Shown here: in pieces, positions 8,518 to 16,802 of the stretch
Numbering within the stretch: position 1 is the first letter of the stretch
Layout: every line of letters begins with the position of its first letter
DNA from: Beijerinckiaceae bacterium
GTDB taxonomy: Bacteria; Pseudomonadota; Alphaproteobacteria; Rhizobiales; Beijerinckiaceae
Reading direction: 5' to 3'
DNA: 41,121 bases
NCBI GenBank assembly: GCA_030684835.1
Contig: JAUXWZ010000074.1
Span: 1-41,121, forward strand
Program-made: the position numbers and the translations under genes
The notes under the pieces: generated by a model
What the model saw: the letters and a program-made list of their open reading frames with translations, nothing else
Told to the model about the DNA's origin: nothing
Database searches by the model: none

Positions 8518-9435
8518 ATGGACTTAAGACACCTCAGAAACATGCTCGCCGTGATTGAAGAGGGCAGTCTGGGAAAGGCGGCCGTCCGGCTGCACATATC
8601 CCAGCCGGCGCTGACAAAAAGCATACAGCGGCTTGAAGAACATCTGGGGGTGAAGCTTTTCGAACGCGACAGCCGCGGGATGAAGCCAACGCTCTACGCC
8701 GACAGCCTGCAGGGATACGCAAAGGCTGCGTGCGCCGGCATGGTGGAGGCCGAGGGGCGCATACGTTCCCTGCGTAGCGGCACCGAGGGGGTGGTGAAAG
8801 TGGCGGCCCCGCCGCTCATCGCTACGGAATTCTTGCCCCGCGCGCTGGTCGCTCTCTCGAATGAACGTCCGAACCTGAAGGTGGAGGTGGTTTCGCAGAA
8901 CCGAAATCTCTTTACCGACCTTCTGGAAGGTCACTTCAACGTCGTTGTCGCGATGATGTATGATGAACTTCCATGGGAGGGACTGACGAAGCGCTGGCTG
9001 TTCGACGACAGACTGGTTCTCGTCTTGCGGCCCAACCATCCGCTGGCCAAACGCAAAAGCCTTCGCGTTAAAGACTTCCTGGAAGAGAAATGGGTTTTTA
9101 CGGCGGCCGACACCTGGAGCAATCGACGCGTGCGACTGTACTTTGAACAAAGCGGCCTGCCCATGCCCCGCGCGCGCATCGAAAGCCGAAATCCCGCTGT
9201 ACTCAAAGCGATCGTGGCGATCAGCGATCACATCGGAATCATCTCCCGCCTGGGCGTCGAACGCGAGCTGAAAGCGGGGACGCTGAAAGCCGTCGAGCTT
9301 GACTCACCGATGATGCAGCGTCCCATCGGCATTGTTCATCGGGCAATTGAGCCCGCCTCCCCCGCCATCAAATCACTCGTGTCTTTGCTGGAGGCTGCCT
9401 CAACAGAACGCCGGGGTGATCGGGATCACTCATAA
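8518..9435 (+). CDS. LysR-family transcriptional regulator
   Basis: A 305-residue LysR-type regulator. The N-terminal winged helix-turn-helix is clear: MDLRHLRNMLAVIEEGSLGKAA followed by LHISQPALTKSIQRLEEHLGVKLFERDSRGMKPT (residues about 1-60). The rest is a periplasmic-binding-fold effector domain (VKVAAPPLIATEFLPRALV, DDRLVLVLRPNHPLAKR, IESRNPAVLKAIVAISDHIGII). The ATG at 8518 is preceded by GGGGAGGCG. It is transcribed away from the cupin gene and is the hub between two catabolic arms, so it probably responds to a pathway intermediate and activates one or both arms. The effector is unknown. Confidence 0.95.
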   Translation: MDLRHLRNMLAVIEEGSLGKAAVRLHISQPALTKSIQRLEEHLGVKLFERDSRGMKPTLYADSLQGYAKAACAGMVEAEGRIRSLRSGTEGVVKVAAPPLIATEFLPRALVALSNERPNLKVEVVSQNRNLFTDLLEGHFNVVVAMMYDELPWEGLTKRWLFDDRLVLVLRPNHPLAKRKSLRVKDFLEEKWVFTAADTWSNRRVRLYFEQSGLPMPRARIESRNPAVLKAIVAISDHIGIISRLGVERELKAGTLKAVELDSPMMQRPIGIVHRAIEPASPAIKSLVSLLEAASTERRGDRDHS

Positions 9436-9560
9436 TCGCGCATTATGACCTTTGGACAATTTGATAGTGGCGCAAAATCCTTCGCCGCCTCACGATCCGG
9501 CCGACGTGAAACGCGCGGTGTATGGCGCCCATTAATCGTGACACCGGGAGGCGGCGAAAT

Positions 9561-10454
9561 ATGGAAGCTGAAACGCAAGCGCGTTTTCTGGAATGGGACC
9601 GCGATACAAGGATGCCGGCGCCCCCACCTCCCGCGCTTAGCTGCGACAGCCAGTTTCATATCTATGGCGACATAAGCCGGTATCCCACCAAGAAGGGGGC
9701 GCTTTATGAGCCGCCCAACGCAACCTTCCAGGACATGCAAGGCGTATTGCGCAAGATGGGGTTCACCCGCGGCGTTATCGTGCATGCGATGCCGTACGAC
9801 ACCGATCACCGTCTACTGATAGACACGCTCTCGGCGATTGAGGATCGCGCGAACATCCGCGCGACTGCGATCATCAAGGAACACGTCACCGACACGCAAC
9901 TCGACCGCCTCAATCAACTGGGCGTTCGGGCCGCGCGATTCAATATCGGAAAGTATTACAAGGAAGACCAGACGCCGGAAGAGATGATGCGCTCGATGGC
10001 GCGCGCGCGCGAGTTGGGCTGGCATGCACGGCTTCATGTGGCGGGCCCCAATATTCTGGACCACGCGCCGTGGCTCAGCCATGTGAAAGACCTGACGTTC
10101 GTGGTCGACCACATGGGTCACGCCCATTTTGAGGAAGGCGTCGGTTCGCCGACGGTTCAGTGGCTTGTTGATCGCATCAAGAACCACAATTGGTGGCTGA
10201 TGCTCTCCAACGGCGCGCGCCTTTCAGCGCAGACGGAAGGCTTCGACGATGCTGTGCCGTTTGGCAAAGCGTTTGTGGAAGCTGCGCCTGATCGTATGAT
10301 TTGGGGATCCGACTGGCCGCATGTACGCTGGCGCAAGGGGCGGATGCCGAATGAAGCTGAGCTTGTTGAATTACTCTACCGCTATGTGGACAATGACGCT
10401 GCGCTTATCGAAAAAGTTCTTGTCGCCAATCCGGCGCGCCTGCATGGTTTTTGA
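9561..10454 (+). CDS. amidohydrolase-family protein (COG3618, LigI / galactarolactone-isomerase-like) with Q-x-H first site
   Basis: A 297-residue member of the group that contains 2-pyrone-4,6-dicarboxylate lactonase (LigI). Matching blocks are CDSQFHIYGDISRYP, the substrate-loop-like YEPPNATFQDMQ, GVIVHAMPYDTDHRLLIDTL, VVDHMGHAHFEEG, MIWGSDWPHVRW and the C-terminal VANPARLHGF. The usual HxH at the barrel start reads Q31-F-H33, so one metal ligand is lost. As I recall, LigI-type lactonases work without metal, so the protein may still be active on a lactone. The start at 9561 is chosen because GGGAGGCGGCGAAAT precedes it; an upstream ATG at 9522 has no ribosome site. It opens the plus-strand structural arm, 125 nt after lysR. 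Confidence 0.87.
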   Translation: MEAETQARFLEWDRDTRMPAPPPPALSCDSQFHIYGDISRYPTKKGALYEPPNATFQDMQGVLRKMGFTRGVIVHAMPYDTDHRLLIDTLSAIEDRANIRATAIIKEHVTDTQLDRLNQLGVRAARFNIGKYYKEDQTPEEMMRSMARARELGWHARLHVAGPNILDHAPWLSHVKDLTFVVDHMGHAHFEEGVGSPTVQWLVDRIKNHNWWLMLSNGARLSAQTEGFDDAVPFGKAFVEAAPDRMIWGSDWPHVRWRKGRMPNEAELVELLYRYVDNDAALIEKVLVANPARLHGF

Positions 10455-10501
10455 CATTAAACTAATTGGCTAAAAACTAAGTAATGAAAAGGGAGGGACT
10501 C

Positions 10502-11542
10502 ATGAAGCGATCACTCGCAACAATGACCTTGGCGTCTCTGATTACTGGCGCGCCAGCGTTGAGCTGGGCACAGAACGCCGCCGACTTTCTCAAGGAGAAG
10601 CGCGTAACGCTCTTCATTGGATCGTCAACTGGCGGCGGGACGGACGCATATGGTCGTGCTGTCGCCTCGTTTATCGGTCGACACATTCCCGGCGCACCCA
10701 ACGTCATCGTCAGCAACGTGCCCGGCGCGAACGGTCTTGTAGTCGCCAACCAGCTTTACAATTCGATGCCGAAGGACGGCACGGCCATCGCAACTTTTGA
10801 TCGCGCCGCAGCGCTTCACGCCATCTGGAAAAATCCGCGCGCGCAATTTATCGCTACAGAACTCAACTGGATCGGCAGCGCAAACATCGACACAAGCACC
10901 TGCGTAACCTGGGGCTCCAGCGGCATCGACACCTTGCAGAAGTTCATGTCGCAAGAGGTCGTCCTTGGCTCCACGGCCGTCTACCACGCCAACATGTTAA
11001 ATTCGCTTTTTGGCGCAAAACTCAAGCAGGTCACGGGCTATCCCGGCGGAAACGACGTTCTGCTCGCACTCGAACGCGGCGAAGTTCAGGGCCGCTGCAA
11101 CTGGTCGTATTCGTCCATCATCAACACGCGCCCCGCGTGGGTGAAAGAAAAAAAGATCAACGTCATTATTCAGTTTGCCGACGAGAAACATCCCCAGTTG
11201 CAAGACGTCCCTCTCATAACGGAACTTGTCCAAAACGAGCGGCAGAAGCAGATGATCGACCTTGTCCTGACAACCCAGCTAATGGCGCGACCTTTCGCTT
11301 TGCCCCCCGGTGTGCCCACGGATCGTGTTGACGCAATTCGCAAGGCCTTCAACGATACGATGACCGACCCCGCGTTCCTCGAAATGGCGAAAACACAACA
11401 ACTTGAGATTGAGCCCGTGAAGGGCGCGCGCATTCAGGAGAATGTGCAGCGGGTCTCCACGCTTCCGGCTGCATTGATCCGGGAGATGCGCGACGTGGTT
11501 CTGGGCGCGCAAGCCTCGGCCGCCATGGATAAAGTTAAGTAA
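10502..11542 (+). CDS. TctC-like periplasmic solute-binding protein (PGGNDV subtype)
   Basis: A 346-residue periplasmic receptor. The ATG at 10502 follows AAAAGGGAGGGACTC, and the signal peptide ends around GAPALSWAQNA. It shows VTLFIGSSTGGGTDAYGRAVASFIGRHI, NVPGANGLVVANQLYN, VTGYPGGNDVLLALERGEVQGR and a WSYSSIINTRPAWVKEKKIN block that parallels the receptor at 5452. Central Cys residues in IDTSTCVTWG and GRCNW are unusual for the family and absent from its paralogues. It sits 47 nt after the amidohydrolase gene and 94 nt before an alpha/beta hydrolase gene. The gene order mirrors the opposite arm. Ligand unknown. Confidence 0.88.
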   Translation: MKRSLATMTLASLITGAPALSWAQNAADFLKEKRVTLFIGSSTGGGTDAYGRAVASFIGRHIPGAPNVIVSNVPGANGLVVANQLYNSMPKDGTAIATFDRAAALHAIWKNPRAQFIATELNWIGSANIDTSTCVTWGSSGIDTLQKFMSQEVVLGSTAVYHANMLNSLFGAKLKQVTGYPGGNDVLLALERGEVQGRCNWSYSSIINTRPAWVKEKKINVIIQFADEKHPQLQDVPLITELVQNERQKQMIDLVLTTQLMARPFALPPGVPTDRVDAIRKAFNDTMTDPAFLEMAKTQQLEIEPVKGARIQENVQRVSTLPAALIREMRDVVLGAQASAAMDKVK

Positions 11543-11636
11543 GAGTGAAGGTTTGACGCTCGCAAACGCCTCCCGCATACTCACCTGAAGAATGAGCTAT
11601 GCGTCCCGACAGCGGGACCGGAGGAATGCGCCAGTA

Positions 11637-12416
11637 ATGAACCCCAGGATCGAGACGCTCGATTTATGCGCCGTGAAGACGACAATTGCGACAGCAGGAA
11701 GTGGACCCACACTGCTCGTCCTCCAGGGCGCCAATCATGTGGAAGGTTGGCTTCCAATCTACGATTCACTCGCGCGTGACTTCACCGTGATCCTGCCCAC
11801 TCATCCCGGTTATACCGGAACCGGCCCTGCCCTTTGGCTTGATCATGTTTCTGACCTTGCCAATTACTATCTCGACTTTCTCGCCGCCAAAGAACTGACG
11901 GACGTGCATGTACTCGGGCTTTCGCTAGGGGGGTGGATCGCTGCTGATCTCGCAGTGCGCGATTCATCGCGGCTCGCCTCGCTGACGCTTGTGGCGGCGC
12001 CGGGTATTTATTTACCAGGTTGCGAACCACTCGATATTTTCCTGCGCAGCGATTCACAGTTTCTCGACGATCTTTTTTATTCGCCGGAGATTGCCGCCGC
12101 CGCAAAGCTGACGGCGCTGGACCCGGCGCATGAAGACGCCCTGTTGAACAACAAAGTTACAACAGCCAAACTCACGTGGTCGCCACGCTTGTACGATCCA
12201 GACCTGCGCAAATGGCTGCACAGGATAAAGCTGCCGACGCAAATCGTCTGGGGCGAGCAAGACGCTATTTTGCCAAGCGCCTATGCCGACGAATGGGCGC
12301 GTCTTGTTGACGGGTCGCGCGTGTCGCTCATACCCGATTGCGGACACGCACCCCAGATCGAGGCGCCGAAGGAGCTGGAATCCATCGTACGCAGCTTCAT
12401 AGCGGCGAGGTCATGA
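11637..12416 (+). CDS. alpha/beta-fold hydrolase
   Basis: A 259-residue alpha/beta hydrolase with a complete candidate triad: nucleophile Ser96 in GLSLGG, acid Asp209 in GEQDAILP and His237 in DCGHAPQIE. The oxyanion loop lies in LVLQGANHVEGW. The family includes C-C bond hydrolases (MhpC/BphD-like), esterases and N-formylmaleamate deformylase-like enzymes. The ATG at 11637 is chosen; a GGAGGA lies about 12 nt upstream, somewhat far, and an in-frame ATG at 11592 is the alternative. The stop codon is 1 nt before the ATG of the LLM oxidoreductase, so the two are translationally coupled and probably act in the same pathway. Confidence 0.88.
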   Translation: MNPRIETLDLCAVKTTIATAGSGPTLLVLQGANHVEGWLPIYDSLARDFTVILPTHPGYTGTGPALWLDHVSDLANYYLDFLAAKELTDVHVLGLSLGGWIAADLAVRDSSRLASLTLVAAPGIYLPGCEPLDIFLRSDSQFLDDLFYSPEIAAAAKLTALDPAHEDALLNNKVTTAKLTWSPRLYDPDLRKWLHRIKLPTQIVWGEQDAILPSAYADEWARLVDGSRVSLIPDCGHAPQIEAPKELESIVRSFIAARS

Positions 12417-12417
12417 C

Positions 12418-13578
12418 ATGAAGATTTTCAACTTTCATTTAATGCCATATGCGCATGCCGATCTTGACGCCATCAAGAAGAATGGCACGGCGTGGCTGAC
12501 GTATTCCAACAAACACTATGACCCCGTGCTTGGCTCGGACCTGTATCACCAATACCTCGATCAACTCTGCTTTGCCGATGAGCTTGGCTTCGACGGCGTA
12601 GCCGTCAATGAACATCATCAGACCGCCTATGGCCTCATGCCGACACCGGGCGTTCTGGCCGGCGCGCTTTCGCGCAGCATCAAGAAAGGCTCGCTTGCGA
12701 TTCTTGGCCGCGCGTTGCCGCTCGTTAACAATCCGCTGACGATTGCCGAAGAATTCGCGGTGCTCGACAACATTATGCGCGGTCGCTTTATCGGCGGCTT
12801 CGTGCGCGGCATCGGCGTCGAATACCACACGATGGGCGTCAATCCAGCTGAATCGGCGGAGCGGTTCAATGAAGCGCACGATCTCATCATTCAGGCGTGG
12901 ACGAAGCCGGGCCCATTCACATTCGAAGGCAAGTATTATAAGTTCAAGTATGTGAACCCATGGCCACGGCCTTACAGCAGCCCGCATCCGCGAATTTTCA
13001 TTCCGTCATCTGGTTCGCTTGATACAATCCGTTGGGTCGCGCAGAAGCGCTACACCTATTGCCAGACGTTGGCGCCCATCGAAGCGGTCGCCAAGACGTT
13101 TGCGTTGTTCCGCGAAGAAGCGGACAAAGCTGGATATAAGGCCTCTTCAGACCAGCTCGCATGGTCAAACGCTATTTTCATAGCGGAGACAGACGCCAAG
13201 GCGCTGGCGCTAGCGCGGCCGCACCTTGAAACTTACATGAACAGCTTCTTGTCCAAGAATCCCGCGATGATGTCGCCGCCCGGCTATAGCAGCGTGGAAT
13301 CCATCAAGCGGGTTCGCGCGATCAAATCTTATCGTTCAGCCTATCAAAGCGCGGAAGACCTGATCGATCGGGGCATTGTTATTGTGGGAAGTCCCAATAC
13401 CGTGCGGGAAAAGCTGGCCGCCTATCAGGATCTCGCGGGCTTCAACATCTCGTTGACCAAGACGCAGTTCGGGACAATGCCGCATGAAATGGCGCGCGAA
13501 AACCAGATTGCCGTTGCAGAAGAAATTCTGCCCTACTTCCGAGACCGTGCGCCGCTGGAGTTGGCGCAATTCGCATAA
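12418..13578 (+). CDS. LLM-class flavin-dependent oxidoreductase (bacterial-luciferase-like)
   Basis: A 386-residue luciferase-like monooxygenase of a different subgroup from the one at 3090. Recognisable segments are FADELGFDGVAVNEHHQTAYGLMP, NNPLTIAEEFAVLDNIMRGRFIGGFVRG, HEAHDL-type helix ERFNEAHDLIIQAW, GKYYKFKYVNPWPRP and IVGSPNTVREKL. It uses FMNH2 and O2, supplied by a reductase not encoded in the window. The ATG begins 1 nt after the stop of the alpha/beta hydrolase gene, and a binding-protein gene follows at 43 nt. It is the counterpart, in the plus-strand arm, of the NtaA-like enzyme in the minus-strand arm. The substrate is unknown. Confidence 0.9.
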   Translation: MKIFNFHLMPYAHADLDAIKKNGTAWLTYSNKHYDPVLGSDLYHQYLDQLCFADELGFDGVAVNEHHQTAYGLMPTPGVLAGALSRSIKKGSLAILGRALPLVNNPLTIAEEFAVLDNIMRGRFIGGFVRGIGVEYHTMGVNPAESAERFNEAHDLIIQAWTKPGPFTFEGKYYKFKYVNPWPRPYSSPHPRIFIPSSGSLDTIRWVAQKRYTYCQTLAPIEAVAKTFALFREEADKAGYKASSDQLAWSNAIFIAETDAKALALARPHLETYMNSFLSKNPAMMSPPGYSSVESIKRVRAIKSYRSAYQSAEDLIDRGIVIVGSPNTVREKLAAYQDLAGFNISLTKTQFGTMPHEMARENQIAVAEEILPYFRDRAPLELAQFA

Positions 13579-13621
13579 CGACATTTTAAACGGCGCCTGA
13601 AAACAGCAGCCAAGGAGACCG

Positions 13622-14662
13622 ATGGACATGGCGCATACAACGCTTCTGATATCGCTCGCGGCAGGCGTCGCGTTCAGTACGACAGCGGCAGCGCAGACGG
13701 TCGCCGATTTTTACGCCGGCAAGACCATCAGCGTGAACATTGGCTTTTCGGCTGGCGGCGGGTTCGATCTTTATGCGCGCACTGTCACCCGTCACATGAT
13801 GCGACACATACCAGGCGCGCCGAAGGTTATCGCGCGGCAAATGCCCGGTGGGGGAAGCTTCAGGGCCGCGCAATTCATGGCCACCAGCGCGCCGCAGGAC
13901 GGGACACAGCTTGCCACTCTTGGACAGAGCATTCCGCTGCAGCAGGCCATGCAGGACCCGAACGCCACGTTCGATGTGCGAAAATTCGCGTGGATCGGAA
14001 ATCCGATCAACGGCGTCAGCACCATCGGTTTCTGGGCTGATTCAGGGGTGCGGACGTTGGAGGACGCACGTCAGCGCGAAGTCACCGTCGGCGCCACCGG
14101 CCCCAATGTTACGATGCAATATCCGCTCGCGATCAATGAATTGTTCGGAACGAAGTTCAAGGTCATCCATGGATATCCCGGCGGGGCGGACATCGATTTG
14201 GCGATGGAGCGCGGCGAGGTGGACGGCAAGGGTCAGTTCAGCTGGTCCACGCTCAAGTCCGCGAAGCGGGACTGGCTGCGCGACAAGAAGGTGACGCTCA
14301 TCTTGCAGCTGGGCGCACGCAAGGAGCCCGAGATTTCACAATACATGGGCTACGACGTGCCACTGGCGTCGGAAATTGCAAAGAATGAAGAAGACCGCAT
14401 GGTCATTGAGCTTCTGACATCTGGCGAGGTGATCGGGCGCCCGCTGCTGACGACGCCGGGCGTGCCTGAAGATCGCGTCACCGCACTGCGCCGCGCATTT
14501 GACGCCACGATGCTGGACCCCGAGTTTCTCACCGAGGCGGAGAAAGTCGGGCTCGAGCTCAATCCGATCAGGGGCGAGGATTTGCAGGCGGCTGTTGAAA
14601 AAATTCTCAGCGCGAAGCCCTCAGCCGTGCAGCGTTTGCAAGCGATCCTGAAGCGGACTTGA
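13622..14662 (+). CDS. TctC-like periplasmic solute-binding protein
   Basis: A 346-residue periplasmic receptor. The ATG at 13622 follows CAAGGAGACCG, and the signal peptide ends near TTAAAQTVADF. Core features are ISVNIGFSAGGGFDLYARTVTRHMMRHI, RQMPGGGSFRAAQF, SAPQDGTQLATLGQ and IHGYPGGADIDLAMERGEVDGK. It also has FSWSTLKSAKRDWLRDKKVTL, the same block seen in the receptors at 5452 and 10502, so it is their paralogue. It is the last gene of the plus-strand arm and converges on another receptor gene with 11 nt between the stops. No TctA/B partner is present. Confidence 0.88.
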   Translation: MDMAHTTLLISLAAGVAFSTTAAAQTVADFYAGKTISVNIGFSAGGGFDLYARTVTRHMMRHIPGAPKVIARQMPGGGSFRAAQFMATSAPQDGTQLATLGQSIPLQQAMQDPNATFDVRKFAWIGNPINGVSTIGFWADSGVRTLEDARQREVTVGATGPNVTMQYPLAINELFGTKFKVIHGYPGGADIDLAMERGEVDGKGQFSWSTLKSAKRDWLRDKKVTLILQLGARKEPEISQYMGYDVPLASEIAKNEEDRMVIELLTSGEVIGRPLLTTPGVPEDRVTALRRAFDATMLDPEFLTEAEKVGLELNPIRGEDLQAAVEKILSAKPSAVQRLQAILKRT

Positions 14663-14673
14663 AGAGCCGCTGG

Positions 14674-15747
14674 CTAATCGACCCCTGAGTATTTTTCGAC
14701 GAAAGCCTTGATCTCCGGCTTGATGGTCAAGGCCTGACGCACCTGCCTTGAGACCTGCGGGCCCGTTTCGAAGTCAGGCACAAAGCCAATTGCCTTTAGC
14801 GTGTCTCGTGCAAAGTCAGGGTCCTCGTTCAGTTTCTCAAATGACTTTGACAAAGCCTGCGAGGCCGCCTCGGGCGTTCCAGGCGGCAGCGCCGCGATGC
14901 GCTGCATCGTGCCACGCAGCGTTGTGATGTTGAGGTAGGCCTCCCACAGGGGGCCCGATGGCTTCGAGCCTTTCAGTTTCTCGTAAACTTCGTGAAACGG
15001 CAGAATACCAAGGTCCGCAATCTGCTTGGGAACCGGATAGGATTCGCCATTGAACACCGTGTCGTAAAACACCGGGATGGCGACCCCTGATTTAATCAGC
15101 GTTGGCGCCACGCTCGCACGGTAAGCAGGCGGTGATTCAACGAAGAAGTTGATCTCGTTGCGCTCGAATGCGAGGCGCGCTGGCTGGTTGCTGCCATAGC
15201 CTGTGACGTATTTGAATTTCGCTCCGAGCATGTCGAGCGTGAGGCGCATGCCGAGGTCCTTTGAGCTTGATCGCTCAAGTCCACCGGGGACAAGCTCAGT
15301 TGCGCGAACAAGATCGGCAGCCGTCTTCATGCCTGGCGCGACATCGGTTCTAACGTAGTAGATGCTCGTTCCCGGCTGATAGGCGATGAATTCATAGTCC
15401 CGGAACGGAACATCAAACTTATCGGGCGTGCTGACGGCGGGCCAGGCAGCGCTCGTGAGATATCCCATCGTGGTGCCGTCTTTTGGCGCGATGCGTCCGA
15501 GGTAGTTTGTTCCGGTCATGCCGCCGGCGCCCGGGCGGTTTTGCGTGATGACCGTCGGTTTACCGTCAATATGCCTACCAAGATATCTCGCAACGAGACG
15601 GCCTTCGATATCCGTCGGGCCGCCGGGCGCGAAGTTGATGACGATCGTCAGAGTCTTGCCCTTGTAGAACGGTTCCTGAGCGTAAACTGGCGAAAACGCC
15701 AATGCTGCAACGGTCAATGACGCTGCGCGCAAGCAAGTGCGATGCAT
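14674..15747 (-). CDS. TctC-like periplasmic solute-binding protein (divergent)
   Basis: A 357-residue periplasmic receptor, the fifth in the window. From the ATG at 15747 (behind GGGAGGATCGT) the signal peptide ends at about FSPVYAQEPF. It has LTIVINFAPGGPTDIEGRLVARYLGRHI, ITQNRPGAGGMTGTNYLGR and APKDGTTMGYLT. In place of the PGGND motif it reads VTGYGSNQPARLAFERNEINFFVESPP, so it is more distant from the three-member subgroup. The upstream start 15 codons away lacks a ribosome site. It is on the minus strand, 129 nt downstream of the SDR gene, in a gap long enough for its own promoter. Ligand unknown. Confidence 0.87.
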   Translation of the reverse strand: MHRTCLRAASLTVAALAFSPVYAQEPFYKGKTLTIVINFAPGGPTDIEGRLVARYLGRHIDGKPTVITQNRPGAGGMTGTNYLGRIAPKDGTTMGYLTSAAWPAVSTPDKFDVPFRDYEFIAYQPGTSIYYVRTDVAPGMKTAADLVRATELVPGGLERSSSKDLGMRLTLDMLGAKFKYVTGYGSNQPARLAFERNEINFFVESPPAYRASVAPTLIKSGVAIPVFYDTVFNGESYPVPKQIADLGILPFHEVYEKLKGSKPSGPLWEAYLNITTLRGTMQRIAALPPGTPEAASQALSKSFEKLNEDPDFARDTLKAIGFVPDFETGPQVSRQVRQALTIKPEIKAFVEKYSGVD

Positions 15748-15876
15748 ACGATCCTCCCTTTTCACGCGGCGAGCCGGGGCTTTTTGCCTCAAGGCCGGCG
15801 CTTATTGCGTCAAGGATGGAGCGGACCGGAGCGATTTGCAACTCGCACCCGATCACAGCCTCAGCAGCCGACGCTA

Positions 15877-16671
15877 TCAGACGCTGGCGCCGCCTGCGAC
15901 GCTGAGGATTTGGCCTGTGACGAAGGAGGCGTCGTCGGAGGCCATGAACGCAATCGCGGACGCCTGCTCCTCAACACGGCCGCGCCTGTGCATGGGCATC
16001 TGGTGATGCACAAACTGCCGCATTTCATTCGCCCAGACATCTTCCTGCGCGGAGGCTGGCGAGGCGTTGCGCGGCGTGGCGCGATCGGGCACGTCCGTCC
16101 CGCCCGGCGCCACGCAATTGATGCGCACGCCGCTCTCCGCCAGCTCAACGGCGAGCGAGGTTGTGATGGCCATGACGCCGCCCTTCGCCGTTGCGTAAGG
16201 GATGCGATAAATGCCGCGCACGGAGTTGGAGCCGACGTTGACAATCGAGCCGCTCTTGCGCGCGATCATGTGCGGGATAACGGCGCGGCAGGCCCAGATG
16301 GTGGGCCACAGCGACCGATCCATTTCGGCCTTGATCTCGTCTTCCGTGTACTCGACGAACGGCTTGATCCAGATCGTCCCGCCGACATTGTTGACCAGCA
16401 CGTCGATGCGCCCGGCGCGTGCGACGATGTCGTCAATCACCTTCGACGCTCCGGCCCATGTCGCCATGTCAGCGATGGCGACGTCAACGTCGAGCCCATC
16501 GGCGCACAGAGCTTTCGCTGTGGCGCGGGCAGCGTCCTCCGCGCGGTCGACGATGAAGACCTTGCCGCCCTCCGCCGCCATACGCTCCGCAGTCGCGCGG
16601 CCTATGCCTTGCGCGCCGCCCGTGACAACCGCGATTTTGTCGCGGAACCTGTCCAGCTTCATTGGGTTCAT
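15877..16671 (-). CDS. short-chain dehydrogenase, benzoate-diol dehydrogenase (BenD)-like
   Basis: A 264-residue classical SDR: cofactor motif TGGAQGIG (17-24), structural NNVGGTIW (94-101), catalytic Ser in NVGSNS (about 148) and YATAK (Tyr159, Lys163). NNVGGTIWIKPF followed by RGIYRIPYATAKGG resembles BenD, which oxidises cis-1,2-dihydroxycyclohexadiene-1-carboxylate to catechol with NAD+ and release of CO2. Asp42 after the second strand (FIVDR) points to NAD(H). No benABC dioxygenase is in the window, so the true substrate may be another diol carboxylate. The start ATG at 16671 has only a weak GGAA ribosome site. It lies 131 nt downstream of the amidase operon on the same strand, possibly read from it. 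Confidence 0.85.
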   Translation of the reverse strand: MNPMKLDRFRDKIAVVTGGAQGIGRATAERMAAEGGKVFIVDRAEDAARATAKALCADGLDVDVAIADMATWAGASKVIDDIVARAGRIDVLVNNVGGTIWIKPFVEYTEDEIKAEMDRSLWPTIWACRAVIPHMIARKSGSIVNVGSNSVRGIYRIPYATAKGGVMAITTSLAVELAESGVRINCVAPGGTDVPDRATPRNASPASAQEDVWANEMRQFVHHQMPMHRRGRVEEQASAIAFMASDDASFVTGQILSVAGGASV

Positions 16672-16802
16672 GGTCGTATTCCGCTGCGCTTGGGTTCGAA
16701 TCGCAAACGACAGTAAGGCGCGCGAACGCGACCTCCAACCCGTAGGTATGGGACGACAGGAAACTGGCAGCGGAACAGCGCGCCAAAAATCGCGCGCGCC
16801 TC

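Noticed and set aside
15742-16716. A 324-codon plus-strand frame opposite the SDR gene
   Set aside because: It is a codon-bias shadow of the SDR gene: low-complexity Arg/His/Ala sequence and no domain.
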